A stretch of DNA of 64,000 nt from Takakia lepidozioides (GCA_030704615.1 CM060731.1:28584001-28648000), one strand, 5' to 3'. Shown: positions 23,530 to 34,620, numbered from the stretch's first letter. Notes: a model not told the origin generated them from the letters alone. Program-made: numbers and translations.

Positions 23530-24660
23530 ACGCGGACGCAAGATCAGCAATCCTGGGGGGCTTACACTGGGAAGGTGTCGTAACACAACCCATCTCGCTC
23601 CAGTGTATCTCTCACTTCTTTATCTTTTTGTTTCGTGGTGTTGCGGATGGTGTGTGTAGAGTTGGGTCGTTTAGCTTTGCTCAAGGCCCCTGTGGATTTT
23701 ACAGAGTTTTTTGTTCCCCTTTACTTTCTTTCTCATACCCTCTCTGGGCCTGTGGCTTTGGAAAACAAATTCGTACTCACACTTCTGTCCCTTCAAATGT
23801 AGTAGAATTTTTTTTCCAGGATTTGGAACTGCCCACCTGGTAGAGCCCTTGTTTTGGTCTTGACGTTATTCGTGCTGAAACTATTGTGGTATTTGCACGT
23901 CGAGAGATAGTGAGAAGGTATTGGTAGAAGTTTCCCGATAATGCTATAGTCTTTGCAGTAGAGCTCTCACGATATAATGCCACCCGGCTGAACTACTTTG
24001 GCGCTTCCATCGCTCTGTCACCTAATGATAGCCCAGTTTGATCCTGTGGCTGAATTTGACCTTAGAAAGAGTTTGAAAATTGTAGGTATTTGGTCAGGTG
24101 TTTACGCAAGCCCTTACTCTTTGTTGTAAGCAGACTTTCCATGCTGTTTCACTACTACAGAGTTAACTTAATCTGGGCGGAGTAGCGATCAGTCAAGGCA
24201 ATTTAACCCTGGCCCTATGTGCGCAATAACTCCTTGGCAGCCGCCACATAAAAGTTCCAATGGCCATCTTCTCCAGCAATCTGCTCTGTATTGACTGTTG
24301 TCAATGTTTGACTGCATTTAGCATGCTTCTATTCTGAGGTCTATCAAAGTGGGCCCTATAGAGCAGCAGCGTTTGTAATGAGAAGCTTGCAACTCGAGGT
24401 TGCACAGAAGATCTTTCAAGGACCATTACCAGCTACTAGCATTTGGTAGTTTTAAATGCCATGGTTTTAAGCTTGCTGCAAACACCTAATTTACCACATT
24501 GATACTGTAGAGGGCATACATTCAATATGAGAGGAAGAATGGTATTTCAAGCCCACAGACTCTGGAGTATGATGCCCAACCAAGACAGACCTGTAAAACG
24601 AGGTTTCTTGAGTAGATTTGAGAACACCTTCTTGCTACATTGACACTTGAGTGAAAATTT
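23530..24660. other. Spacer upstream of the CENP-V-like gene
   Basis: I see no supported gene. The end (24650-24673) reads like a 3' splice site (aaatttgcag) just before the ATG, so a 5'-UTR intron of the CENP-V-like gene is possible. Confidence 0.4.
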
Positions 24661-24673
24661 GCAGAATTGAACT

Positions 24674-25102
24674 ATGGCAGAGGAAAAAGTGGTTCACACA
24701 GGAGGCTGTCACTGCAGGCAGGTGCGATGGAGAGTAAGAGCACCCCAGCAGGTTGTTGTTTGGGATTGCAACTGCTCCAATTGTGCTATGCGCCGCAACA
24801 CCCACTTCATTGTTCCATCAGCCGATTTTGAGATTGACGATTCCTATCGGGATTTTCTCACACTATATACATTTGGTTCCCACCAGGCCAAACATCTTTT
24901 TTGTAAGATTTGTGGGATCTGCTCTTACTACATTCCTCGATCAAATCCAGATGGAGTGGCAGTAACATTGAATTGTGTGGACCCTGGAACCATCACGCAT
25001 GTTGAGGTGAGGAAATTCAACGGGCAGAAGTGGGAAGATTCTCATAGAAGCTCAGGGATCTCTGCCTTGTCTAAGCCTTCTAATGAATCCTCTGGTGATT
25101 GA
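24674..25102 (+). CDS. CENP-V/GFA-family zinc protein
   Basis: A single uninterrupted 142-codon frame begins at the ATG at 24674. It has the full zinc signature of the GFA (Mss4-like) fold: GGCHC (Cys12, Cys14), CNCSNC (Cys32, Cys34, Cys37) and CKICG (Cys77, Cys80), plus LYTFGSHQAKHLFC and VTLNCVD. The family is named after bacterial glutathione-dependent formaldehyde-activating enzyme and animal centromere protein V. Small plant members of this kind are usually called CENP-V-like, with no settled function. Length is normal and no lesions are seen. The upstream aaatttgcag suggests a leader intron. It is isolated, with no operon-like neighbour. Confidence 0.9.
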   Translation: MAEEKVVHTGGCHCRQVRWRVRAPQQVVVWDCNCSNCAMRRNTHFIVPSADFEIDDSYRDFLTLYTFGSHQAKHLFCKICGICSYYIPRSNPDGVAVTLNCVDPGTITHVEVRKFNGQKWEDSHRSSGISALSKPSNESSGD

Positions 25103-25777
25103 TAATGCAACATAAATGTCAGTCCATTGTGTGTACAGAAGTGCTGAATTTTGTTGTAAGAGTGATATGGAGGTTTTCTTGAAAGAAAAACAGCAGGTTT
25201 GTTTTCCTTTCCACATGATCTGCAATGGACAACTTCTAGTTGTGATCAAGTTAACAAGGATCCACCATGTGTCATGTGTAAAGGTTTGTGACAATAAGCT
25301 ACAAAAGAAGAAGTGCAAGACTTGGCTACTGTTTTTGGTTCTACAGACTTTGAAACCGGTTGTGTCTTCTGCAAATAGACAAGCTCTTACAAATGTACAA
25401 CTACTACAGATATATTATTTCAGACAGCCAAAGCATTGTACATGGCCTTCTAGGAAGGTCCTCTCCCTAGCACATTGTTGACTACCAAAGCAGGCTAACA
25501 AACAAAGACACAATAGCTTGCACAACAGTACATGGGTAGAAGTAGGAGTAGCTAACTGAGACAACACTGCTGGACTAAATATCCTATTTAGCTTTGGGAT
25601 AGAACTTCTGGCAGAAAGAAGTGAGATATAGTGGCATCAACACTCATTTGATGTTGGCATGACATCAAGTGAGCGGGGCCCACGTGATGCCTTCTTGATG
25701 ATGTGCATGCCTCATCTGTAAGTGTCAGAAGCACAATATGCAAGTGTTCATCTTTTATGTACAGCTTTGTGCTGAAC

Positions 25778-26454
25778 GCTTCTCATTTAACAATAATAGG
25801 GTCATGAATGCCCGCACATGTGGTTGCGGCGGGGATTGTGTGTGGTAGAGGGGGTCGCTGAGGGTGGGAGCGCCCCTACCCGGACCCGCCAATCTCCACC
25901 AGTCTCCTGGGTCTGCCTGGGAAGCTGGTCCGCTCGGGCCCACAATATGCACATAAGGCGTTAGATATTGCAAAGTGATGGGTAGTGTGGTGGTTAAGAG
26001 TAAGGAATGATAAACACCAAGGTTTGGAGTTCAATTCTTGTTAGATTATACTCTGGCACTAATGTGTGTTATTAATTATATACTTTGTCGAAGGGTCTGC
26101 CGGTCTGTTGGAGGGTCCAAGCCGGTCTGTCGGAGGGGGGTCTGCTCGGTCTGCTTGGAAAGTCTGCCACTCTGCTGGAGGGGGGTCTGCCCAGTCTGCT
26201 GGAGGGATGTCTGCTCAGTCTGCTGAAGAGATGCCAGTCCGCTCGTCGGTGTCTGCCTGTCCGCTAGAAGGTTGGAGTCGGTCTGTTGGAGGGTCTGCCC
26301 AGTTTGCTAGAAGGTCCGCCACGGTAGATGAACAAGGACTTAGAAAAATTTCAGAGTCTCGCCGACCCGGTGAATGGGCGGTGGGCTTATGAGCTCACCC
26401 CAAGGGTCGTACTGGCGGGGCCCGCCCGTGCATTCATGACCCACTCTATTGAAC
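25778..26454. mobile_element. Mutator-like non-autonomous element, copy 1
   Basis: The left end, gcttctcatttaacaataat followed by agggtcatgaatgc, matches copy 2 (59667-60298). The right end carries the inverted gcattcatgaccc (about 26429-26442) but then diverges, so the right terminus is damaged. The inside shares with copy 2 a gagcgcccctacc block, a gggcccacaatatgcacata block, a degenerate tandem array built on GGTCTGCC(C/G)..TCTGCTGGAGGG (26089-26310), and GCCGACCCGGTGAATGGGCGG. No transposase is encoded. The open frames across the array are by-products of the repeat. Confidence 0.75.
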
Positions 26455-26845
26455 ATAGCTGAACTTCATCCAAACTATCAGCTATGTTCAATGTGTCACT
26501 AGTATCAGACTAGTATCAGCTATGTGTCACAATTAGGTGTCTATTAGTATCAGACTTTAAAAAATCATATCAATTTCATATCTTAACTATAATTCATGAA
26601 ACAAATTGTATCTTATTTCTTTTTTATTTGCTAATCCACAAAAATTGTTCTCATTTTTTTTTAATCATTCTATCCATGTGAACTAACTAAATTGTCCATT
26701 TAAGGTTCCTCTACCTTAAATATTCTTTGGATATATGTAGGTTTAGAGCTTCAAAATTTGTCCTCTCTTAGGACTGCCCCCAAGAACTAAGGAGGGCACA
26801 ATATAGATATAGATAAATTCCAACTCTTCATAAGAGCAGATGCCC
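26455..26845. other. AT-rich spacer with short inverted repeats
   Basis: The sequence gaacatagctga (about 26451) is mirrored by atcagctatgttc (about 26478), forming a small hairpin, and agtatcagac recurs nearby. No gene is seen. Confidence 0.4.
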
Positions 26846-26898
26846 TTACACGCATGTAAACTTGGACAATGAAAACATAAATTGATATGAGTACTTAC

Positions 26899-27072
26899 CT
26901 GTGATCAAATTCTGGACTTCAGGACCAACATCTTCCACAATGCCCATGGATTCATGACCCAAGATGTCCCCACTCTTCTTCCCGGGCATGTATCCATCGT
27001 ACATGTGAAGATCGGAGCCACAAATGCATGTTGTAGTAACTTTGACTAAAACATCTAGGGGTATATTACTAC
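26899..27072 (-). pseudogene. Single exon of a zinc-dependent alcohol dehydrogenase
   Basis: Minus-strand translation gives [20 protein letters not shown] and [20 protein letters not shown]. This is the N-terminal GroES-like part of medium-chain zinc alcohol/formaldehyde dehydrogenases, with the catalytic zinc ligand context CGSD and the GHE motif (here GHES). The exon ends at a perfect GTAAGT donor at 26898. No following exon is found downstream on the minus strand, because the Mutator-like element lies there. It therefore looks like an orphan exon left by rearrangement or capture. Confidence 0.7.
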
Positions 27073-27410
27073 TCAATAAATTCATGGAAAAAAATTAATC
27101 GAGCGTCATGGGAGACGTACTTGGATATATACGAGATTGCACCTGGGCTTAGATGACACTGGACAATTAGGCCAACGGCACAAGCTACCCTATAGCTATT
27201 AGATAAGTCTTGAGGGAATAGACATCTTTTGGTAGGAGAGACCTCTCAGTAGGAGACATGCAGTAGATATATATATATTGAGCTTGGGGGAGAGGCTATC
27301 AATCTTTGTAAAGACCTCTATGGTTGGGAAGACAACTCCTTTGTAATAGAGTCATATTCTTTCATCCATGAATCTTTAGAAGTATGTGTATGTTTTCTTG
27401 ACATTGTAAT
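27073..27410. other. Unassigned spacer
   Basis: It contains a short TA run (about 27270-27280) and TATA-like sequence, and ends before the decayed ParB-like gene. It could be an LTR or promoter remnant; no partner copy is seen in the window. Confidence 0.3.
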
Positions 27411-27411
27411 T

Positions 27412-29250
27412 ATGGAGAGACCAAGATACCTCTTCAACTTACAAATGCCACCACCTGATGCATTCACGCATGTCGCTCTTCAATGGGAAGTTGGACACAC
27501 TTTACCGATGTCGGCGGATGTAGGTGCCCCGCACATCATCAACATATTCAAGTGGCATACATCCGATGGGATAGGGTATCAGATTTTCTTGCTGGTGAGG
27601 AAAACCAAAGATGTGACTGCATCATTTGTCGTGAAAACTACGACTATACCTCCTGCGGCTCCGTTGTATCCGACATTCCGTACCTCTTCATGGTCATGCC
27701 GGTATGCTTTTAGAGAGTGTCAATGTAACAAAGTTCATAATAATGATATTTGAGTGTCTATGATAAATATTATTTTCACTATATAGTAATAAATATCATA
27801 CATACTCATGACCATTGTATTATGTGTGCATTATACATGATGCATTGTGCATATGGACTGCAAGATAAACGAACAGAAAATTATGAAGTTCAGGATATGA
27901 CTCAGAGACCTCGACAAGGTCCAGGTAGTCGACTACGAAAAATAGAAAGAGGAGAGAGCATTAAAAGAGGATGTCGTTGCTCATTTGGGATTTTTCATCT
28001 TTACTTACATCCAAATGGAGCATATTTCGAAAAATGTCATGTTGATGTGACAGATGCATTGTTGTTACTAAAGCTTCAGTTCTTTTGAGGTCAGAACGTG
28101 GTTCCTTCGAGTCCCACTGGGCTGTCCCATCCTCCATAAGTGGTTGTATAATTTAAGTCATGGTGAAGCCGTCACAAATCAAGAGGGAAAGTGTATGTCA
28201 AGTTATTTGACCACTAGTGTGAAGTTAGCTAGGAAATAGCTAGCTTTTATATATTGACATTTGGGATTGACCCAAGTGTCACATCCAGGGGCCAATATAT
28301 GTTTGGGCACCTGGCGTGGTTATCTTCACGGCAGATCGCAGTGGGCTCATCTTTCTCGAGTTGAGCCTCACCGCATCTAGCTACGGCGCCGTAGTGTGGA
28401 TTTCCCATGGCGTGGGATGCACTTGGCTCGACTTAATATATGAGTGATGTTTCATGTGCAAGTGTGTGAGTTTGAGAGAGCTTGGGAATCAACTAGGTTC
28501 GCCAGCCTTCTACGTTTCCATTGAGAATGAGGACGGCGAAACTCATGGATCCACTGCGAATGAATTGTCAGCATGGGATACCCACTGGCACACTCACAAC
28601 GACGAATTCGAAACAATGCTGAAGGGTGAACCAGACTTCGGCCATATGTCGGGCAAAATATTTTTTGTGTGGGACGGGAATCACCGACTTCTTGCCTAGT
28701 GGGAGTACATCAAGCAGAACCATGCCAAGCATATTGGCTGGCATTACATGGTGGAGTGTGTCATCCTCAAGGTGAAGGCGGCAGACTTCTCCCCGCTCAA
28801 GAATGTCATGACCCTCCCAAGCATATCCAATCAGTTTTGTTTATGTGCTTTAGTGGACTGAACTGGAGAGTGTGCCTTGCAAGGTCATTGAAAATGCTTA
28901 CGTGCATACACACATGGCACATATGTTGTACAAGGTGAGGAAAACTGGTCTCACTAACCCGCACATATTCGCCAAAATGCTGGAGCCCGAGCTCATTCAA
29001 AAAGCCGTGGCAAAAACAGACCGGACATGGTATCGCCTCACTATGGATGGAATGGTGGAGGTGATATATGAAGTAAGTCGTCCTCCCATTTTCCTCTGCT
29101 CATCCTTCCCCAATTTCCAGTCACCTTTCCACATGGATCGAATGTAATGCTTCTGCATGTTTTTCTTGGCAGTCAAACATCAAGCTGGATTTGGCCCATG
29201 CCAAACGCTTCTTCATGGAAAGTTCAGCTTCATTTTGTGAGTTTCATGGA
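27412..29250 (+). pseudogene. Decayed multi-exon gene with ParB/sulfiredoxin-like motif
   Basis: Several plus-strand coding islands form one decaying gene. Island 1 (about 27500-27703): VAYIRWDRVSDFLAGEEN and SDIPYLFMVMP, ending at a GTATGC donor. Island 2 (about 27850-28060): RGCRCSFGIFHLYLHP and FEKCHVDV. Island 3 (28454-28830): HMSGKIFFVWDGNHRLLA, an in-frame stop, then WEYIKQNHAKHIGWHYMV. Island 4 (28862-29070): NPHIFAKMLEPELIQKA and TWYRLTMDGMVEVIYE, then a GTAAGT donor. Island 5 (29173-29250): SNIKLDLAHAKRFFMESSA. DGNHRLLAW is the kind of Gly-His-Arg motif found in ParB/sulfiredoxin-like folds; the Cys-rich island recalls zinc regions of FAR1/MULE-type proteins. I cannot name the family. 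A host gene or transposon-borne gene are both possible; an LTR-like repeat (28195-28420) splits islands 2 and 3. Confidence 0.5.
28195..28420. repeat. Dispersed LTR-like repeat, copy 1
   Basis: It shares with 63790-64000 the ordered blocks tgtcaagtta, gtgtgaa...agctag, gggatt/ggattta...caagtgt, ttatcttcacg, ggctcatctytctcgagttg and agcct. It looks like a solo LTR or terminal segment of a retroelement. It interrupts the decayed ParB-like gene. Confidence 0.5.
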
Positions 29251-29254
29251 GCAA

Positions 29255-30680
29255 GAGAGTTTGTTGGAGATCCAAGAGCTTGTTTGGTGAGTTGGGGGCG
29301 CCTCTGATGGGCCGTGAGAGCCCAAGTGAGCATGGCAGCAAGTATGGTGGCTTCACAGAAGCCATAGCTCATCGGTAGCAGGTGCAGGAGCAAACCCCAG
29401 CTCGGGGAGAGCTCGAGAATGCATGGGAACGCATGGGAACAGTGGCCATGGCCGTGGTCGTGGCCGTGATGGGCTGTGGGGGCGGTATCACGAGATACCA
29501 CGAGCCCAGGCCGTGACTGTCGACCGTGACTGTTGAGCGTGACCATAAGAAGCCGTGGTGCGGACACCACAGGTGGGCACGGTGACCAGATCATGGGAAT
29601 TGCGGGCCGTGAGGGCTCGTGGGCGTGGTACCACGAGGTATCACGGGGCAGCTCGTGGCCAGTGAGCGCCTAGGGTGGGCCGAGTGCCTATGGCGGGCCG
29701 TGAGGAGTTGTGGCGGTTAGAGCCACGGAAGGCCGCGAACAGGCAGAGTGAAAAAAAAAAAACCGTTTGTAGTACCTTGATGGGGAGGCTGGGCTCCGAA
29801 GAACAACGGTTTTGAGCTAGCTGATCCGGCAGAAAAGTCAGAATTGTCTCCCTGTTGCGTTTTCACAAAGGGGGTTACCTCCCTGCAGGTAATCTTTTGG
29901 GGTTTTCAGTGCAGTCCTTAACTATGGGGAAGACCAGCCTGCAGGTAATTTCTTTGGACAAAATGTTGTTGGGGCCTATATGTACCTCTATTTGCTCCAT
30001 TTTTGAACCTTTAGTGGATGGCGTGGTTTCCTGAGGTGGTTCCATTATGAGGAATGACTGGTGGATATAAGGAGGCACTGGCGGACCCTGTGGAGGCTTT
30101 GCATGGGGCCTTGGAGGCCAAGTTTCATGAGCTCGTGGAGGGCGGTTTGTGGAGTGTCTATAGGATGCTCCCCGTGGTCATGTAAGTGAGAGAAGAGAGG
30201 AAAAAAAAAGGTGTTGGGATGAGAGCGTGCTGGGGATAGGCATTGCTTTAGCTTCCCTTCCTCATAGCTTTCCACCTTCTCTGTAGGCCGAGATCTTTCC
30301 GTAGGTGGTGGCAAGAGTCAGTCCGGGTTTGGGCTGGGGTGTCCTTGTAGGAGCGACACTGTGGAGTTGTTTTTGGTATGGGGGAGTTGTTATTTTCATT
30401 TTTGTGTTTGGATCCCCTCCACACCAACATGCTTGATTATGCGTCATGTCAGCTTTCTGTGGGCGCTTGATTTTATAGGTGGTTGACTCGGGCTTGATCG
30501 CTGATCCAACCATAGAGCATGGTATCGATGGTGAGGCTGGGTTGATGACCAGTCATACCATCTTTGTTTCTCATGTGGTGAGGTTGGAGGTGATGACCAG
30601 CCAACCATAGGAGTGTCTGCGGTGGATGCAGGTGCAGGTGCAGGCTATGTTGGGAACCTAGTATTCCAAACCATAAGCCG
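29255..30680. other. GTGG/CCACG-rich low-complexity stretch
   Basis: It has many degenerate cgtggcc/ccacgag words with local palindromes (ggtatcacgagatacc near 29483; ggtaccacgaggtatc near 29628). No gene is supported. The 3' half probably belongs to the old gag element that resumes at 30767. Confidence 0.4.
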
Positions 30681-30766
30681 CATCGAGTTCTCTACCCGGT
30701 TACCTTGTGGAAATGGGGTTAGGGACATGTTCATGACCGGTTGAGTGTCAATTTGTCAACACGAAG

Positions 30767-30915
30767 GTGCCACTAGTTGTTGGGGAGACTGCCGGTACGA
30801 GCACTAGCGATACTAGCGGGTACACGAGACGAGGTGTGCGGTTTAGGCCACCTTCACCTCCTGTGTCTTTTACGGAAGGTTCTGATTCGGATTGTGAATC
30901 AAGAGGACTCACACA
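30767..30915 (+). pseudogene. Old retroelement gag, 5' part (split by nested insertion)
   Basis: An open frame gives a Ser/Thr-rich leader (GTSTSDTSGYTRRGVRFRPP) that stops being coherent where the nested LTR begins at 30916. It probably continues at 35849 on the far side of the nested element. Confidence 0.45.
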
Positions 30916-31572
30916 TGTCACGGACATAGCCCAGAAGAACCTACCAGGAGTAAATACCAGAAGTTACCAAGTTACCAAGTTATCATGTTACCAAAAATTA
31001 CCATGACTTACCGTGATTTATCATGATCTACCATGATTTACCATTACTTACCAAATTACCGGGAGTTTACCAAATTATCAAGAGTAACTTGGGAAACTAC
31101 TCAGGAAGCTTCATTTTGAGGAAACTTCTCCATCAAGACACCTCATTTGTTTAAGGAAGCTTCTCCATCAAGAAACCGTTTAATCTTGGAAACTTTTCCA
31201 GCAAAAAACCTCCATAGGAGAAGCTTCTTGGGGAAGCTTCTTAGTAGCCAGTATATATAGGAGGCGAGACTGGACACTCTTCAGTCTCGCCAACACCAGT
31301 TCAAGCTACTCTTGTCTCCAGTTCCCAGTACTCCAGTCCAGTTCCCAGTACTCTAGCCCAGTTTCCAGTATCTGGTACTCCAGTCCAGTTTCCAGCATTC
31401 CAGTATTCAAGTCGTGTTCCAATATCTTGTACTCTTGTTCATTGTTATAAAGATCGTCTTGATTCCTATTTACTCATCGTGCATTCAGCCACGCCGACCT
31501 TGACTTCTTGTCTAGCATTGTACCTCTAGTTTTATCTCTTGTTTGTGTTCAATCATGTTCTCCTCCTTGACA
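30916..31572 (+). repeat. 5' LTR of the nested chromovirus
   Basis: A 657-bp repeat with a TATATATA box at 31252-31259. Near its end lies a run of CCAGT/CCCAGTACTC-type short repeats, longer here than in the 3' LTR. Confidence 0.9.
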
Positions 31573-31610
31573 GTTTGGCGAGACTAAAGTTTGTTCTTTA
31601 GTTAGTTAAG

Positions 31611-32600
31611 ATGGAAAGCACATTTGCGGAAATGGTCACCACATTGCAGAGTCTTCAGCTCCAGATGTAAGAACTTCGTATATCTACCGCCCAATTGCAA
31701 GCTGATCAGTCTCAAGATCTTGACAACGCTCTCCACAATTTGCAACAACAAATTTCAGAGTTAAAAGAGTCGAACAATGGATCTTCAACCATACGCGTCC
31801 CTGCTGCAACAGCTTCTACTGCAACAGCTCCTACTGCAACAGATTATAAGAGAACCAAAGATCAGCATGCCCGAGAAATTTGATGGGACGAGATCAAGAT
31901 TTCACGGTTTTGTTCAACAAGTACGACTGTTCCTACGACTACATCCACAACGTTACCCCGATGAAGGTATTCAAGTGGGATTCGTGGGCACCCTTCTATC
32001 AGGCACTGCCCTATCTTGGTTTGCACCGCTATTAGAAAAAAATTCACATTTACTATATAATTTTAAAGCATTCATGTCCGAGTTCACTGCAACGTTTGAT
32101 AGAGAGAGAGTTGCAGAAACAAAGATGCGAAATCTTCGACAAGGAGCACGTCCTGCTTCCGTTTATGCTGCCGAATTTCGACAACTTGCGTGCGACCTCG
32201 ACTGGAATGAGAAGAGCCTCATTAGTCAGTTTCGACGTGAACTAAAAGATGATGTAAAAGATTTATTGCTGACAATGCCAAACGTGAGCGCACTGAATGA
32301 ATTCATCACCCAAGTCATTGCATGCGATAATCGTTTGTTCGAAAGACGTCAAGAGAAGCGATCTGGATGGTCGACGATGCATCATGTCACTGCTACTACG
32401 ACACCAAATACAACGATCCATCAGACATCCAGTAGTGATCCTATGCAGATTGATGTTGTCCGATTCAAACCATTGACGCCACAAGAAAAACAAAGATGAC
32501 GCTCGAATGGATTATGCCTCTATTGCGGAGAAGAAGATCACATAGCATTAAACTGCCCCAACAAGAGAAGATTCAAAGCTCAGGGCACAACTCAAGTGTT
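31611..32600 (+). pseudogene. gag of the nested chromovirus
   Basis: An ATG at 31611 opens a short frame (ESTFAEMVTTLQSLQLQM) ended by a stop near 31668. Past further frame changes, capsid-like text follows (MPEKFDGTRSRFHGFVQQVR, GTALSWFAPLL, KAFMSEFTATFDR, YAAEFRQLACDLDW), the usual Ty3/gypsy gag pattern. The zinc knuckle CLYCGEEDHIALNC (CCHC) lies at 32515-32556, after a stop near 32497. Gag packages the element RNA. Broken here. Confidence 0.85.
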
Positions 32601-32689
32601 CGATACGAGGAGGTCCGAAAACGACGATGTCCAGTCAGAGTAGGGACCATGTGACTGGACACCACAAATTCCTTACCGAAAAAATGTCT

Positions 32690-33861
32690 CTTTCTACCTC
32701 CAGACCCTGCACCTTGCTTCACAGTTCCGGTAAAAATCAGAGTGCAAAATCGAGATATCGTTGTAGAAGCACTTTTGGACTCATGAGCTTCAGCTTGTTT
32801 TATGGACAAAAACTTTGCGAAGCAACACAATTTAACGCTCGTAAGGAAGAAACTTTCGGCCCCCGTTGAAGTCATCGATGGACGACCGTTAGCATCAGGA
32901 AATGTGAACCATGAAACTCGACCACTTGAAGTGAAGCTTAAAGATCAAGCATCACATATTGTTTTCAATGTCATCCAGTCTCCAATGAATCCTGTGATCC
33001 TTGGACTTTCCTGGTTCGTACTTCACAATCCTGACATTGACTGGCGATCGCGAAAAATTTCTTCAAGACAAAAATGTAGAAATATCAAAGGTATTCAACC
33101 CCTATTTCTTGGAGCTAGAGCTTTCATGAGAGCTACCAAAAAGGAAGCGGCATTTGCACTTTATGCGACTCCGATTAAGACCACAATAGACAAAGGTACT
33201 TCAACATTACTCGCTCAATATCAAGATTTCAAAGATGTCTTCGAGAAGAAAAATGCAGACATGTTGCCAGAACATCGACCTTATGACTGTGCAATTGAGT
33301 TACAAGAAAGAGCCCAACCACCATTCGGCCCAATCTATAACTTATCCCAGACGGAGTTGGCTGCGTTACGTGAATACATTGATGAAAATTTGTCGAAGCA
33401 CTTCATCCGACATTCAAAATCACCCACGGGGGCACCTATCTTGTTTGTAAAAAAGAAGGACGGATCATTACGTATGTGTATCGACTATCGCGGTCTCGAC
33501 AAAGTCACAATCAAGAATCGTTATCTGTTGACGCTGATTTCTGGGCTTCTCGACCAGCTGGGGAGCGAAGATTTTCACCAAAATCAACTTGAGAGGAGCC
33601 TATAACCTTGTACGGATAAAAGAAGGAGATGAATGTAAAACAACTTTTCGAACAAGGTATGGACATTTTGAATACAGTGTTATGCCTTTCGGTCTTACCA
33701 ATGCTCCAGCAATTTTCCAACATATGATGAATGACATCTTTCGAGAATTTTTAGATGACTTTGTAGTCATCTATTTGGACGACATTTTGATATTTTCACA
33801 GAATGAAGAAGAACATGGCCGCCATGTACGCCTTGTCCTTAATAAATTAAGAGAAAGATGA
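32690..33861 (+). pseudogene. pol, protease and reverse transcriptase part, nested chromovirus
   Basis: A protease-like region (VVEALLDS followed by a stop at about 32784) leads into a reverse transcriptase. It shows [20 protein letters not shown] (33428-33487), [16 protein letters not shown] (about 33675) and the catalytic YLDD at 33772-33783. A frameshift near 33590 separates the two halves, and a stop at 33859 ends the frame shortly before the inverted LTR scrap. The RT palm motifs are present, but the chain is broken in at least three places. Confidence 0.85.
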
Positions 33862-34005
33862 CTATATGTTAAGTTGGAGAAATGTCTTTTCCATCAATCT
33901 GAGGTCGAATTTCTGGGCTACATTATTTCCGACAAATGCGTCTTTATGGATCAGAAGAAAATATAAACCATCATCGAGTGGATTAAACCAACTTCGGTTC
34001 GAGAT

Positions 34006-34054
34006 GTACAATGCTAGACAAGAAGTCAAGGTCGGCGTGGCCGAATGCATGATG
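34006..34054 (-). repeat. Inverted 49-bp LTR scrap inside pol
   Basis: These 49 bases are the reverse complement of LTR positions 35751-35799 (one mismatch) and 31475-31523 (two mismatches). They sit exactly between the RT-connection text ending SVRDV and the resumed text NFYRIFINDYSKIAAPLTRF, replacing a few codons. Confidence 0.85.
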
Positions 34055-34620
34055 CAAATTTCTATAGAATCTTCATCAATGACTACTCCAAAATTGCTGC
34101 ACCATTGACACGATTCACAAGGAGCTTACATTCCACCTCGCAGAAGCTCAAAAACGATACAAGGAGTATGCAGATCAACGTCGCCAACTCCAACCCCAGT
34201 TCAAGATCGGAGATCGTGTGTGGCTTCTTCGACGAGACATACAAACCTCGTGATCATCAAGGAAGTTGGATTATCAACGCCTGGGACCATTTAAAATTAT
34301 TCGACAAATAAATCCGGTCAGTTTTCGGCTTGAACTCCCACGAAGTATGCGCATCCATCCAGTCTTTCATGTTTCATTATTGGAGTTGTATCATCCATCG
34401 AATATTCCAGGGAGAGTCTCCGTACCACCTCCACCAGTCGAAGTCAATCAAGAACTTGAGTATGAAGTGGACGAAGTCTTAGACTCTCGCATCAAGTATA
34501 AACGTCTTGAGTATTTCGTACATTGGAAAGGCTACGACATCAGCGAACGAACGTGAGAACTTTCATCCAACCTCGCCAATGCATCTGACAAAGTCCAAGA
34601 GTTTCATCAATGATATCCAG
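34055..34620 (+). pseudogene. pol end: RNase H lead-in joined to integrase C-terminus and chromodomain
   Basis: NFYRIFINDYSKIAAPLTRF (start of the RNase H region) is followed near 34125 directly by integrase tail text ([55 protein letters not shown]). A chromodomain ends it ([20 protein letters not shown], then HWKGYD). RNase H proper and the integrase catalytic core are deleted. Stops occur at about 34308 and 34554. Chromodomains direct insertion toward marked chromatin. Confidence 0.85.

Noticed and set aside
26066-26392. Cys-rich repeat protein across the Mutator-like array
   Set aside because: The repeated VCxVCWxG-like text is a by-product of the tandem GGTCTGCTGG array; copy 2 shifts frame within it.
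27100-27410. Solo copia-type LTR
   Set aside because: The TA-run and promoter-like wording are suggestive, but no TG...CA ends with flanking duplication or second copy were found.
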